64,000 bases of DNA from Mycoplana dimorpha (GCF_003046475.1 NZ_PZZZ01000003.1:124001-188000); one strand, 5' to 3'. Positions 27,504-36,409 are shown, numbered from the stretch's first letter. Program-made: numbers and translations. Notes: a model not told the origin generated them from the sequence alone.

Positions 27504-28278
27504 GTCTCTGTCTCCGCAGCTTGATCGTGTTGTGGGCCAAAGCGTTACGGGCCCATTGAGCCCAGAGATTTGTTGGCGGCAACCAAAACCACCCGCCAAC
27601 CTCGTCGCCGACGACCTCCGATTTTCCGGCCGCAGCGCAAGCCGCAGTGAGGAGGCATATCCAAGCGGCTCGCTTCTCGTGATCCTTCTCGGCCAATACA
27701 GCGTCTATCAGTTCGAGGTTCAGCCATCCGATTGTGTGAAAAAGGTTCTCGAGAACTCCGCTATCGACGGCATGATCATAGAGCCAATCAAATTTCTTGC
27801 GCTTGCCGGCCGCCGGCATGGCAAAGCGCGCCTCGGGCAAGAGAACACCCAAGAATGCATTGGGGAATGCCTCGACGATCGAGGCGCCATTTCGAATAGC
27901 CTTTTCGACCAAAACATTCCGGTCGGCGAGATGAACGACCTGCTCGGCCGTCTCTGCAGCGGCACGCCTCAAATCACGTCCATACCCAATGTGGCTCAAG
28001 CCAGGCTTGCAGCGAGACTGAAAAGCGCCGCGGATGAACATCCGCTCGCAGAGCCGGTCGAGGCTGTCAGCCGAACCAAGAGGGACGAGCGGACCATCGA
28101 TCGCGATCACCGAGAACGTCGTGCTCGCCGGAATGTGCTGGCTTCGGCGCAGCCAGTCGGTGTGGGTGTTTGTGGCCTTGAACGCTCTCCCGTTGCTCCA
28201 AGCGATGCCCGTCGTCGGTCGGGATCTGGAGAAGCCTACGTCAATACCTAGCAGCGCCACCTTGTCTAGATCGAGCAT
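27493..28278 (-). CDS. DUF429 family protein
   Basis: A 261-residue protein with the DUF429 signatures VALLGIDVGFSRSRPTTGIAW at the N-terminus, FSVIAIDGPLVP, and SIVEAFPNAFLGVLLP. The fold is predicted to be RNase H-like with conserved aspartates (GIDVG, AIDGP). Function unknown. ATG 28278 is supported by alignment to the related gene at 31440-32249, which starts at the same place in the protein. It runs into the NYN gene with an 11-bp overlap. Confidence 0.8.
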   Translation of the reverse strand: MLDLDKVALLGIDVGFSRSRPTTGIAWSNGRAFKATNTHTDWLRRSQHIPASTTFSVIAIDGPLVPLGSADSLDRLCERMFIRGAFQSRCKPGLSHIGYGRDLRRAAAETAEQVVHLADRNVLVEKAIRNGASIVEAFPNAFLGVLLPEARFAMPAAGKRKKFDWLYDHAVDSGVLENLFHTIGWLNLELIDAVLAEKDHEKRAAWICLLTAACAAAGKSEVVGDEVGGWFWLPPTNLWAQWARNALAHNTIKLRRQRHAS

Positions 28279-28558
28279 TGGCTTCTTACCCCGCAGCGCT
28301 CCCGTCAGTCCTTTGATCACTTCGACCAGGTTCTTGGTCTTCTCGAAGTCGAAGACCTGCTGTGGCCCCTTCTGTTGATCAACATAGCGGCGACGAGTTC
28401 GCAGACAATTAATGCGTTGCACGATTGCGCCGTCGCGCAAATCGACCAGGGAGAATCGCTGGCGCGATTGATATGCTTGGTGTTGCGGATGCATCGGAGG
28501 GCGCGCGACGCAATCCAGCGAGCGGCTGTGAGTCAGGGCGCGCTATTGCAACACTGCC

Positions 28559-28710
28559 TCACGCACCCGCTCCGCCGAGCGCCTTCGACACGCTCCGGAA
28601 TTTATCGAGGGCAACTTTCGACCACCTCAGCCGCGACTTGGTCTGGGGGCGGCAAAAGGGCGGTGTCGTCGAGGTTGTCGTCCTTCAGCCAGAAGAGGTC
28701 CAGTCGGGGT
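28559..28710 (-). pseudogene. Remnant of a type I restriction methylase (HsdM) C-terminus
   Basis: The minus strand reads LDLFWLKDDNLDDTALLPPP then DQVAAEVVES, the typical tail of HsdM (FWLxDxSLEDxANLPxPxVIAxEIVED). The frame then breaks, and the expected final helix continues in a neighbouring frame as ALDKFRSVSKALGGAGA before a stop at 28559-28561. Only about 50 codons remain. No other part of a type I system is seen here. The rest of 28279-28773 holds nothing I recognise. Confidence 0.65.
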
Positions 28711-28773
28711 CATCGGAATCTCCTTTAGGGTGAAGCGCTTGTTGGTTCTTAGATCGTAGAGTTGCAATGGCTG

Positions 28774-29697
28774 CTAGCGATCATCCAGGACTGCGGTTTC
28801 AGCAGGGTCTGTGAGCGGCCTCAGGCCCCACGCCATCAGAACATGCGGCATAACTCGTGGCGGCGGCTCGGTTCGTTCCAGCGCATACATCCGGCGCGAA
28901 ACCCGCTGAACATAGTCCGCAAGAGGGATGGGCTTCTGCGAAGCTTCCCATTGTTTCGGTGTCGCATTCCGCACCGGAAATGGGCGATTCCCAGTGAAAA
29001 CCTGATCAGTTCGACATTTCCTCTTCAGAAGTCCGAGCCCGGAGGCCACAATGCCAAACGCGCCATCGTGATCAGTCCCTTCCATACCCTCGAGCCAGTC
29101 GAAATAAAAATCGGCAGTGGCAGAATGTATAAACCCGGTGCCCGAATGAACGACATTATTCATTGCGGGCTGATTGAGCCTATCGCGCAAGCTAGTTAGC
29201 AAATTGCAGACCCTCTTGTCGCCAATGTGCAAGAGCGCACCAAACGCGGCACCTTCATTCTTTAGCAAATTTCTTTCGATCATCCCGAGAATGTCTTTCA
29301 CGCGGCTCATTGGATCGCCGTTGCTGAGCGGACCAAGCGACACGTAGTCGATAACGGCTGTTGAGACTATAGACCTAGAATCGTCCTCAACGATGAATGG
29401 TAGAAACGCGTTAACTGATACCATCGTTGTATGTTCAACAAACCTTGCTACATGTATATAAGCAGCAAGTCGCGCATCTTCAGGAATTTTCGTTATCAGC
29501 CAGCGATACAAACTTGCAAGCGGTCCGATCATTTCCTTTTTATTGAAGAGTCCATAGCGGATAACTTCGGCTAGCAGGAGATCATCAAGAGTCCCGACGG
29601 CCGCAAGTCGCGCCTTCGAATCATCGTTAATCACGATTTCCCAGAACCGATCGGGCTCGGTTTGGAAGAGGAATCTCTGTTCGTCCGACACAGCCAC
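28774..29697 (-). CDS. Hypothetical protein, no family recognised
   Basis: A 307-residue soluble, mostly helical protein (VSDEQRFLFQTEPDRFWEIV...). A GTG start at 29697 has GGAG six bases upstream. The long intact frame, normal residue composition and lower GC mark it as a real, acquired gene. I see no catalytic motif, signal peptide or membrane segment. It is monocistronic between the methylase remnant and a 450-bp gap. Confidence 0.65.
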   Translation of the reverse strand: MAVSDEQRFLFQTEPDRFWEIVINDDSKARLAAVGTLDDLLLAEVIRYGLFNKKEMIGPLASLYRWLITKIPEDARLAAYIHVARFVEHTTMVSVNAFLPFIVEDDSRSIVSTAVIDYVSLGPLSNGDPMSRVKDILGMIERNLLKNEGAAFGALLHIGDKRVCNLLTSLRDRLNQPAMNNVVHSGTGFIHSATADFYFDWLEGMEGTDHDGAFGIVASGLGLLKRKCRTDQVFTGNRPFPVRNATPKQWEASQKPIPLADYVQRVSRRMYALERTEPPPRVMPHVLMAWGLRPLTDPAETAVLDDR

Positions 29698-30147
29698 GCG
29701 TCTCCAAGCACAAACAATTTTTCAACTAGCCGGGTTGGCTAGAGACTCTACAGGGAGCACATTCTTCGCAAGGGTGTCAGAAAGGTCTACGATTGTCGAG
29801 AACTCGATGAAAGCTACTCGATACGTCCAGCAGACTTCGGCTAAGATCACAAAATACCAGCGACAGTGTCTGAATACTTTTGGAGTCGATCGCAGGGACG
29901 TTGGCGGTAAGTCAGTTGCTCGACGATACTCGACAACGAGTTGTGGACAAGGTCACTTCGTTGCGTTTGCGGGGCAAGTCCGGTGAGAGGTCGGGAGCTG
30001 GCAGACAGCGCCGATCGCGTTTGTAGCCGCAGCGGCGCCGCCTTTCTTGATAGTTGCTTTTTTATTATGCAACCTCATGTGCGGATTATGGATGTTGACT
30101 TATTAATGCATTGTCCATAAGCGTTTGCTAAATCAAGGGAGGATCAC
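29698..30147. other. 450-bp intergenic region with candidate promoter
   Basis: AT-rich in its right half, with a small hairpin GTTGC-N11-GCAAC near 30052-30071. TTGACT at 30095-30100 and TAAGCG at 30118-30123 (17-bp spacer) could serve the gene pair starting at 30148. A short open frame at 29735-29986 has no support. Confidence 0.4.
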
Positions 30148-30768
30148 ATGTCTCTCCTGAAGTTGGATGAAGAGCCCTCGGCAAAAGCAAGTGTGGCTGA
30201 GGTAGCGCAATTTTTGGAAGACGCTCCCGGGCCAATGACGGTTCCGGACGTGCTGATGAAGCTAAACGTGTTCGATCCCGCCCGGCAGCGAAGCCTTAGC
30301 GCCGCCTTCCTGAAAGAGTGCCGGAAAGGCAGAAAGTATGCTCATTTGGTGGGCGCCAAGGTCCGCCCATCGACCGCCGCGCGCGGGCGTATCAGTTCCG
30401 TATTTGAAGGCGTCCCGCCTCTCACTCCGGAAACGGCACTTGTGAAACGGTCGGATGCCTTCCAAGGCATTCGCGCAATCGATCGCTCAACTTACGCACC
30501 GGATTTGCGAGCGGAGTTGGATCGGGTATCGGAACTCAACCTCACCGGGAAGGCCGGTTTTGCCGTCAACCAAATGGCCGTGGAATTCGACCACGCTTTG
30601 GAACTCGAGAAAGTCAAGGTCGAAAATTTGACCCTGCTCGCTGAAGAGCGCCGCAAGATGAATGAGGACCTGCTCAACGTGCTGAACCGCATCACCGGCG
30701 GCCCAAATGAAGATGGCGGTGTCGCTCGGCGCCTCCCCTCCGACCCACGTTCGGACGCGGCGGAATAG
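30148..30768 (+). CDS. Hypothetical protein, upstream member of a two-gene operon
   Basis: A 206-residue soluble protein with strong GGGAGGATCAC before ATG 30148. Residues 15-60 look like a winged-helix-type unit (SVAEVAQFLEDAPGPMTVPD ... RQRSLSAAFLKECRKG). The middle is Pro/Ser-rich and the C-terminal third is a predicted coiled coil (ELEKVKVENLTLLAEERRKM). Possibly DNA-binding; function unknown. It is followed after 13 bp by a second helical gene. Confidence 0.65.
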   Translation: MSLLKLDEEPSAKASVAEVAQFLEDAPGPMTVPDVLMKLNVFDPARQRSLSAAFLKECRKGRKYAHLVGAKVRPSTAARGRISSVFEGVPPLTPETALVKRSDAFQGIRAIDRSTYAPDLRAELDRVSELNLTGKAGFAVNQMAVEFDHALELEKVKVENLTLLAEERRKMNEDLLNVLNRITGGPNEDGGVARRLPSDPRSDAAE

Positions 30769-30781
30769 GAGGAATCGCGCT

Positions 30782-31393
30782 ATGGCTAAAGACCTATCCC
30801 CTTCCGAGCGCCAGCGCGAGGAAGAACGGCTGAACGCCATCTTTTCGCAAATTCAATCCGACAATGAAGGAACGCGCAACAACGCGGCAACCGCCCTCTA
30901 CAAGTGGATGGGCAAGCACGATACGCAACCTCGCGTGACCCTCAACAGCTCGTCCGCTGACCGCACCATGCGCGTCATCGATGATTTGGAGCGGCGCAAC
31001 CGGGTTCTTCAGGAGGAGAATGCGCAATTTCGGACGTTCCTTGGGAAGAAAGGCGTCCGGCAAGTTGAGCAGCTTCAACGGGCAACGGCGGGCGGGTTAC
31101 TGGATGAGTTCATTCAGGCGGTGAAAGGTATGTATAACCCTATTCCGCTGGAAATCCCGAGAGGCGCTGTTAAGGCGATTGCGGGTGTGCTGGGCCTTTC
31201 TGAAACTACAGCGCGGCAGACGTTGCGCGGCAGGCGAAAGGTCGGGTCCGAAGAGATCGCCAGAATCCGCAGTGCGCCCCGAATTTCAGCGCCCCGCAAG
31301 GCGAAACGCCGCAAGAAATCAAGAGCGCCCAAGCCGAAGTCAGGCCAAATGGAACTGACGGGATTGAATGGAAGCTATTCGGAAATCGGTTAA
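30782..31393 (+). CDS. Hypothetical basic DNA-binding-like protein, downstream member of the pair
   Basis: A 203-residue protein from ATG 30782, with AGGAGGA eight bases upstream. It has an N-terminal helical/coiled-coil part (SPSERQREEERLNAIFSQIQ; VIDDLERRNRVLQEENAQF), a helix-turn-helix-like stretch (AVKAIAGVLGLSETTARQTL) and a strongly basic linker (APRKAKRRKKSRAPKPKSG). The layout suggests a small DNA-binding regulator or phage/plasmid accessory protein. No family recognised. Confidence 0.65.
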   Translation: MAKDLSPSERQREEERLNAIFSQIQSDNEGTRNNAATALYKWMGKHDTQPRVTLNSSSADRTMRVIDDLERRNRVLQEENAQFRTFLGKKGVRQVEQLQRATAGGLLDEFIQAVKGMYNPIPLEIPRGAVKAIAGVLGLSETTARQTLRGRRKVGSEEIARIRSAPRISAPRKAKRRKKSRAPKPKSGQMELTGLNGSYSEIG

Positions 31394-31439
31394 CCAGGCG
31401 CAGCACTATCGAAGTTCAGGCACACAGAGTGACGCAACA

Positions 31440-32249
31440 TCAGAACGCGCGGAGCAAGCCGGTAAGCTTCTGTGAGACCACGGCGTGCATCGTTTGAGCT
31501 AGGCGCGCTGCGTTCTGATTTAACGCTGCTTTTGCCCAATTTGCCGACAGCGGCCTCGGCGGCAACCAAATCCATCCGCTAACCGGATCTCCGACGATCT
31601 CAGCATTTCCTGTCGCTGCACACGCTGCCGTTAAAAGACAGATGAACGCGCCTCGTTTCTCATGATCGCGCTCGGCTCAATAGCATGCAGCAGGTCGGGC
31701 GCGGTCCAGGTGAGGTGAGACATCAGAGCAGACAGCCGGCCGCTCTCGACGGCAAGTTCATACATACGGTCGAACTTCTTCCCTCTTGCAATTCGTCCGT
31801 CGGCGAAGGCGACCTCGAGCATCACGCCAAGAAGCGCGTTCGGAATTGCCTCGATAATGGGCACCTCAGGAAAGACGGCCTGGCCGAGCATCTGGGTGGA
31901 TCCAAGGTGCCTGATCTGGTTCGCAGTTTCGAGGGCGGCCCGTTTCAGTTGAAGACCAGTTCCGTAATGACTGGAGCCTGGATTGCACCGCCTCTGAAAC
32001 GCACCACGCGCGAGCAACTGTTCACACGTCCGGACGAGGGTATCCGGCGTTCCCCGGCACCAATGGTCCATCGATGGCGATAACGGAGAACATCGTTGCC
32101 GGAGGCAGATTTTTTCGGCGCCTCTCCCAGTCGGTGTGCGTCTTCGCTGCTCCGAAAGTGCCGTTGGCAATCCAGGCAATTCCCGTCGTCGGGCGATATT
32201 TCGAGAAGCCGACGTCGATACCGAGAAGTGCTATGTCACGGTAGTTCAT
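31440..32249 (-). pseudogene. Second DUF429 gene, broken by two frameshifts
   Basis: The start MNYRDIALLGIDVGFSKYRP and FSVIAIDGPLVPG align with the intact DUF429 protein at 27493-28278. An extra base in the GGGG run near 32050 shifts the frame to one reading GTPDTLVRTCEQLLARGAFQ ... IIEAIPNALLGVML. A second shift near 31675 moves it to RDHEKRGAFICLLTAACAAT ... SGWIWLPPRPLSANWAKAAL, ending at 31440. The whole length of the family is covered, so decay is recent. The start overlaps the GIY-YIG gene stop as ATGA. Confidence 0.85.
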
Positions 32250-32809
32250 GCCGCTTTCGAAGCCCGGACAAGCGGCCAGGGGCGGGGGGATTGCCGTTTG
32301 ACGATGTTTCTATTCCAGCTCGGTTGAAGTGAGTCCACCAATGAGGCCTCACCGGCGACGCGGTCCGCTTTCGACCCAATCTGCGGTCGGAACCAGAGCT
32401 CAATTAGGTTGCCACCGCGGGCTGTTTTGAGAACGAGATTGTTGACCCGACAATTCGTTTGCTGACCACCCTTGAAGCAGTTGCGCGGTGAAATCGAGCC
32501 GTAGCCATGGGCCCATCGCTTGTGAAGGTTCGCACACTCTCCGACATAAAGCGGCTCCCCGGTCACAGTCACCACATACAGACCCGCCGCCTTGATTTTG
32601 GAGCCTATGTGAAAACGGCAGAATGGGCCTTGGCCGTAAGCGTGCAGAGGATTTGTCTCAGCTCGCGCGAAACGGGCCTGAGGAAAAAGCTCGATAGGAG
32701 TGCCGTCAGAATCTCGTTCAACCTCGATCGCACCGATGTAGCAGAATTCTAGGTCAGCAAAGCACCTCAACACCCGTGCATCGTGTGAGCTGTGATCTAC
32801 AATAGACAC
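32246..32809 (-). CDS. GIY-YIG nuclease family protein
   Basis: A 187-residue protein. The nuclease core is GLYVVTVTGEPLYVGECANL with the catalytic Arg in HKRWAHGYG and a Glu in GNLIELWFRP; C-terminal SLVDSLQPSWNRN matches the family. The first 70 residues are an extra domain of unknown type. Start GTG 32809 has GGAG upstream. It is coupled to the (broken) DUF429 gene by a 4-bp overlap and follows the restriction-enzyme fragment after 8 bp. Confidence 0.8.
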   Translation of the reverse strand: MSIVDHSSHDARVLRCFADLEFCYIGAIEVERDSDGTPIELFPQARFARAETNPLHAYGQGPFCRFHIGSKIKAAGLYVVTVTGEPLYVGECANLHKRWAHGYGSISPRNCFKGGQQTNCRVNNLVLKTARGGNLIELWFRPQIGSKADRVAGEASLVDSLQPSWNRNIVKRQSPRPWPLVRASKAA

Positions 32810-32817
32810 GGGATCGA

Positions 32818-33213
32818 CTACTCCGCCGCATCTGTTGTCTGGTTGTCTGCCGATCGTCTCGGGGCAAGTTTCATGGCCTCGACAATATCCATTGTCTCTA
32901 CGGAAACGCGAGTAACGCGAGCGATCAAGTCTATCACCTTCTCCTTATGTTCGGCGAAGCGATAGGTGTTGAACCTTTCACGGATAGTCGGGTCCTTCGG
33001 TGTCTTTTCCCTGTATTGGTCGAGGATCCATTCGATTCCGGAGCGATTGCCGAGTTTGTAGGTGAGCCGGAGAACGCGGACATCGAGGCTGAAGGTGCCG
33101 GATTGCGCCGGTGGCCCTGTCGACTGGTGAGCCGAAGGAAAATCAATTATTTGACACGTTCCGTTGAGGAGTGGGTCAGCATGTCGACTGCACGACAATC
33201 GGCAAGCGCGCAT
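32818..33213 (-). pseudogene. C-terminal fragment of a type ISP / helicase-type restriction enzyme
   Basis: Residues 45-120 of this frame (LTYKLGNRSGIEWILDQYRE ... RERFNTYRFAEHKEKVIDLI ... VSVETMDIVEAM) match the conserved C-terminal end of large DEAD/DEAH helicase-methylase restriction proteins, where YxLGNRSALEWVIDQY is the signature. The first 40 residues do not fit any such protein, and nothing of the helicase or methylase is found upstream. I read it as the stump of a deleted restriction system. Confidence 0.6.
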
Positions 33214-33395
33214 CTATGCTGATGTCAGGATGGCGATCCGGAAGAAAATCTGAATAAATTGGCGCATCTGCATGACAAGGGCAGCCTCACCATGCAGATG
33301 CAATACGTTGCAGCCGATCTATTGGCGCACTGCTCACTTTCTGACCTTGCGCCACCAGGTTCGCTACAACCCAGCCGCTCGTCGGCAGGAAACAA

Positions 33396-33995
33396 TCATA
33401 CCGGCGCGGCCGCTTGCTCGGCCGCCAGTTCCGCCGCGTCGAAATTGCGATCCTGGATGCGGGCGTGAGGCCGGCCGCCGGTCGATGCACCGAGCACGAC
33501 CACGATTTCGTGCGGTGCCGGTGCTTCGGGCAGGATGATCTCCATCGTCAGAAAGTGCGAGCGGGCGGCGGCATCGTGAAGATGCTTGAGCGGCATCTGT
33601 ATCGACGTTCCGGGACCGCCCCGCTTGTTGGTGAAGGTCAGGTAGCTTTCGGCCTTCACGGCATCCCGGTACTTGTTCCCGAAGCGCAGATTGTGGATCA
33701 CGGCCGAGGCGTGTTCGATCTCGCCATCCATGCCGACGACCGCAGCCTTGCCGTAGGCTTCGATCCGCTCCGCGCCGCCAATTTCCTCCAATATGATGTC
33801 GACCATCTGCTGGCCGAGCTGAGCGCATCCGTCTTTCTGTTCGACAGAAAGGTCGTGGACGTAGCCCCGCCCGTGCCAGGGATTGCGAATGATGGCCGCC
33901 ACCGCCAGCATGGTGACCGGCGTGGTCACAACACGCTCGCCTTCCTGGAAGGTCGTTTCTTTGACGGTAACGATCTTGCGAATTTCGAACGGCAT
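33396..33995 (-). CDS. DUF1185 family protein ('amino acid synthesis' family)
   Basis: A 199-residue protein with the family features RKIVTVKETTFQEGERV, AAIIRNPWHGRGYVHDLS and HEIVVVLGASTGGRPHARI. The PF06684 label is based on weak evidence. AAGGAGAGG precedes ATG 33995. It is the last gene of the minus-strand catabolic operon, 95 bp after the hydrolase fusion. Its enzymatic role here is unknown. Confidence 0.82.
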   Translation of the reverse strand: MPFEIRKIVTVKETTFQEGERVVTTPVTMLAVAAIIRNPWHGRGYVHDLSVEQKDGCAQLGQQMVDIILEEIGGAERIEAYGKAAVVGMDGEIEHASAVIHNLRFGNKYRDAVKAESYLTFTNKRGGPGTSIQMPLKHLHDAAARSHFLTMEIILPEAPAPHEIVVVLGASTGGRPHARIQDRNFDAAELAAEQAAAPV

Positions 33996-34090
33996 GATGA
34001 ACCTCTCCTTGAGCAGCTCCGCTCCTCTTCAAACTGCGGGCCGCTCCATTTCCTTGTGTTTGCAATACCGGATAGAAACCGGCCCCGCAG

Positions 34091-35314
34091 TTATCCGGGA
34101 GTTTTCTCTGGTTGGTCTTTTTCGGCGTTCAGGACCTTGCGGGCGACACGGAAGCAATCGACCCCGGCGGGAATGCCGCAATAGACCGCGATCTGCGTCA
34201 GAATGGCCCTGAGTTCGTCGTGTGAAATGCCGTTGCGGAGGGCTCCGGCGGTATGGAGTTCAAATTCGTGCATGCGCCCAAGGGCGGCAATCATGCCGAG
34301 ATTGAGAATCGACCGCTCTCGCGGGCTGAGGGTCTCGTCGGCCCAGGTTTCGCCCCAGCAATATTCCGTGACGATGCGTTGGAAGTCGCGGTTGAAGGCA
34401 TCGGCCTGTCCAATCGACCTGTCGACGTAGTCATCGCCTAGCACCGCGCGGCGCATCTTGAGGCCCCGCTCATAGCGGCTCTGTTCCATTCTAGGATCCT
34501 CCGGGACTTCGCTCAGGAATTGTTCGATGAGTGCGCCGACCAGGTCCGGCGCCTCCAGCAGGACCGAATGCTTCAGGCCTGGAAGGATCCGGAGCCTGGC
34601 ATCGGGCATGAGATCGCACATCGTTTGCGCCATTCGAGGCGTCGATCCGACATCGTTTTCTCCGGTCATGACAAGAGCCGGACAGGCGATCTCTTTCAAT
34701 CGATCGACAAAATCGCTTTCAGCCAGGACGGAATAGGCGGCCGCATAGCTTTCCGGATCGTTCATCATGCTGCGGGCCTTCCGCGCCTCGATCACTTCCG
34801 GATGAGCTGCTGCAAAGGCGTCGCTGAACCACCGATCGACAGCCTCGCCGAGATGGGCAGCAGCCCCGCTTTCCCGCAGTTTCTGTGCGCGTTGCCGAAC
34901 CTTCTCCCGCTCCTCTGGCGTGCGCCCTGCCACCGAACTCACGATTGTCAGGGAGCGCACTTGCGCGGCAAAGCGCAGCGTGAAGGCCTGCGCAACGAGG
35001 CCGCCGAGCGAGAAGCCGACCAGATCGAAGCGGGCCCAACCAAGCCGGTCGACCAGCGCTTTCAGATCGGCAACGAAATCCTCCATGGAGTAGGGGCCAG
35101 GCGGCTTCTCGCTCTCCCCGTGGCCGCGAAGATCGTAGCTGAGGCTGTGCACGCCTGGCCCCAGCCTGCCGATCACGCCGTCCCAGCTTTCGAGATGCGA
35201 GCCGACACCATGAATGAAAACCACCCGGCGCCCGGCAGCATCGCCCTTGAGCCGTACGTTCAAGCCCGGCGGCAGATGCATGATGCTGGCCGCTTCGTCT
35301 CGCGACGTCGTCAT
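34091..35314 (-). CDS. Alpha/beta hydrolase fused to carboxymuconolactone-decarboxylase domain (PcaL-like)
   Basis: A 407-residue two-domain protein. Residues 1-260 are an alpha/beta hydrolase with the oxyanion HGVGSH, nucleophile elbow VGFSLGGLVAQ, acid in TGENDVG and His in GLKHSVLLEAP. Residues 280-395 are a CMD domain (WADETLSPRERSILNLGMIA ... ELHTAGALRNGISHDELRAI). The order and length match PcaL, the PcaD-PcaC fusion of the beta-ketoadipate pathway. No other protocatechuate genes are present, so the substrate may differ. The start overlaps the stop of the upstream monooxygenase gene by 4 bp. Confidence 0.85.
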   Translation of the reverse strand: MTTSRDEAASIMHLPPGLNVRLKGDAAGRRVVFIHGVGSHLESWDGVIGRLGPGVHSLSYDLRGHGESEKPPGPYSMEDFVADLKALVDRLGWARFDLVGFSLGGLVAQAFTLRFAAQVRSLTIVSSVAGRTPEEREKVRQRAQKLRESGAAAHLGEAVDRWFSDAFAAAHPEVIEARKARSMMNDPESYAAAYSVLAESDFVDRLKEIACPALVMTGENDVGSTPRMAQTMCDLMPDARLRILPGLKHSVLLEAPDLVGALIEQFLSEVPEDPRMEQSRYERGLKMRRAVLGDDYVDRSIGQADAFNRDFQRIVTEYCWGETWADETLSPRERSILNLGMIAALGRMHEFELHTAGALRNGISHDELRAILTQIAVYCGIPAGVDCFRVARKVLNAEKDQPEKTPG

Positions 35315-36399
35315 GCCGTCTGCCGTCCCGCGTTCGACGCGGGCCCGCCGGTACGGTTTGTCTCACTAAACGCCGGCATCACGTGGCGGGTAAAGAGCTG
35401 GAGCGAACGCTTCATCGTCTCGTAGTCCTGCCCGAACGAGGCACCATAGAGGAAATAGTCGATGCCGAGCGCTTCATAGGCTCTCAGCTTGCGGATGACT
35501 TCGTCCGGGGTTCCGAACATCATGTTCTTAAGCAGCGATTCCGGAGCGTAGTCGGATTTGTTGGCGACGACCGAATAGTCGACCGGCTCGGGAAAACCGT
35601 TTCTGACGGTGCCGACATTCTTCAACAGGTTTTCGAAATAGCGGCCGTAATTCGTCAGTGCGGTGATCGGCACTTCCCAGTCGGCGGCGCTTTCGTAGAC
35701 GCTGGTGCGGCGAAGCATCATCATCTTGGGGCGCGGAACGTGGGGATGGCGTGCAACCGTTGTCTCGAAGCGTTCCATCAACGCCTCGACCTCCTTGTGA
35801 GGGGCGTGCAGCGGGGTGGACATGATGTTCATTCCGCTGGCCACCGCCCAGTCGAAGGTTCCCGGGTCGCGAGCCGCCACCCAGATCGGCGGCTCCGGCG
35901 ACTGTAGCGGCTTTGGCACCGAAGTCGTCGTCGGGAACTGCCAGTATTCGCCGGAGTGGGCGTAGTCTCCGCGCCACAACGCCCGTACAGCCGGCATGAG
36001 TTCCTTCATGAAGGCGACGCCTTCACGCTGATCGATGCCAGGACGCATGCGGTCGAATTCGTACTGATAGCTGCCGCGGCCGATGCCAAGCTCCAACCGG
36101 CCGCCGGTTATGATGTCACAAAGGGCTGCTTCTCCGGCGAGACGAATCGGATGCCAATAGGAGGCCGAAACGACGCCCGTGCCGAGGCGGATGCGTTTGG
36201 TATGGGCTGCCCAATGGGCGAGGACCTGAAATGGGTTCGGAGCAATGGTCGTTTCGATCGTGTGATGTTCGGCAGTAAAGGCCATCTCGAAACCACCGTC
36301 TTCGGCGATGGTCAGCATTTCGAGCAGACGCTCCCAGACAACCGTGATCGGGGTCTCTTCCGAGAAACGGTCGAGGTTAAGAACAATCGCAAATTTCAT
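35311..36399 (-). CDS. LLM class flavin-dependent oxidoreductase (luciferase-like)
   Basis: A 362-residue TIM-barrel monooxygenase using reduced FMN. Diagnostic segments are FTAEHHTIETTIAPNPFQVL, RIRLGTGVVSASYWHPIRLA, GRLELGIGRGSYQYEFDRM and PIWVAARDPGTFDWA. It is expected to receive FMNH2 from the flavin reductase encoded two genes upstream. The substrate is unknown; the aldehyde dehydrogenase just upstream suggests that an aldehyde is produced. Confidence 0.92.
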   Translation of the reverse strand: MKFAIVLNLDRFSEETPITVVWERLLEMLTIAEDGGFEMAFTAEHHTIETTIAPNPFQVLAHWAAHTKRIRLGTGVVSASYWHPIRLAGEAALCDIITGGRLELGIGRGSYQYEFDRMRPGIDQREGVAFMKELMPAVRALWRGDYAHSGEYWQFPTTTSVPKPLQSPEPPIWVAARDPGTFDWAVASGMNIMSTPLHAPHKEVEALMERFETTVARHPHVPRPKMMMLRRTSVYESAADWEVPITALTNYGRYFENLLKNVGTVRNGFPEPVDYSVVANKSDYAPESLLKNMMFGTPDEVIRKLRAYEALGIDYFLYGASFGQDYETMKRSLQLFTRHVMPAFSETNRTGGPASNAGRQTA

Positions 36400-36409
36400 G
36401 AGTGCATCC

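Noticed and set aside
29735-29986. 83-codon plus-strand open frame
   Set aside because: No ribosome-binding site, no family, and it sits in the upstream region of a divergent gene.
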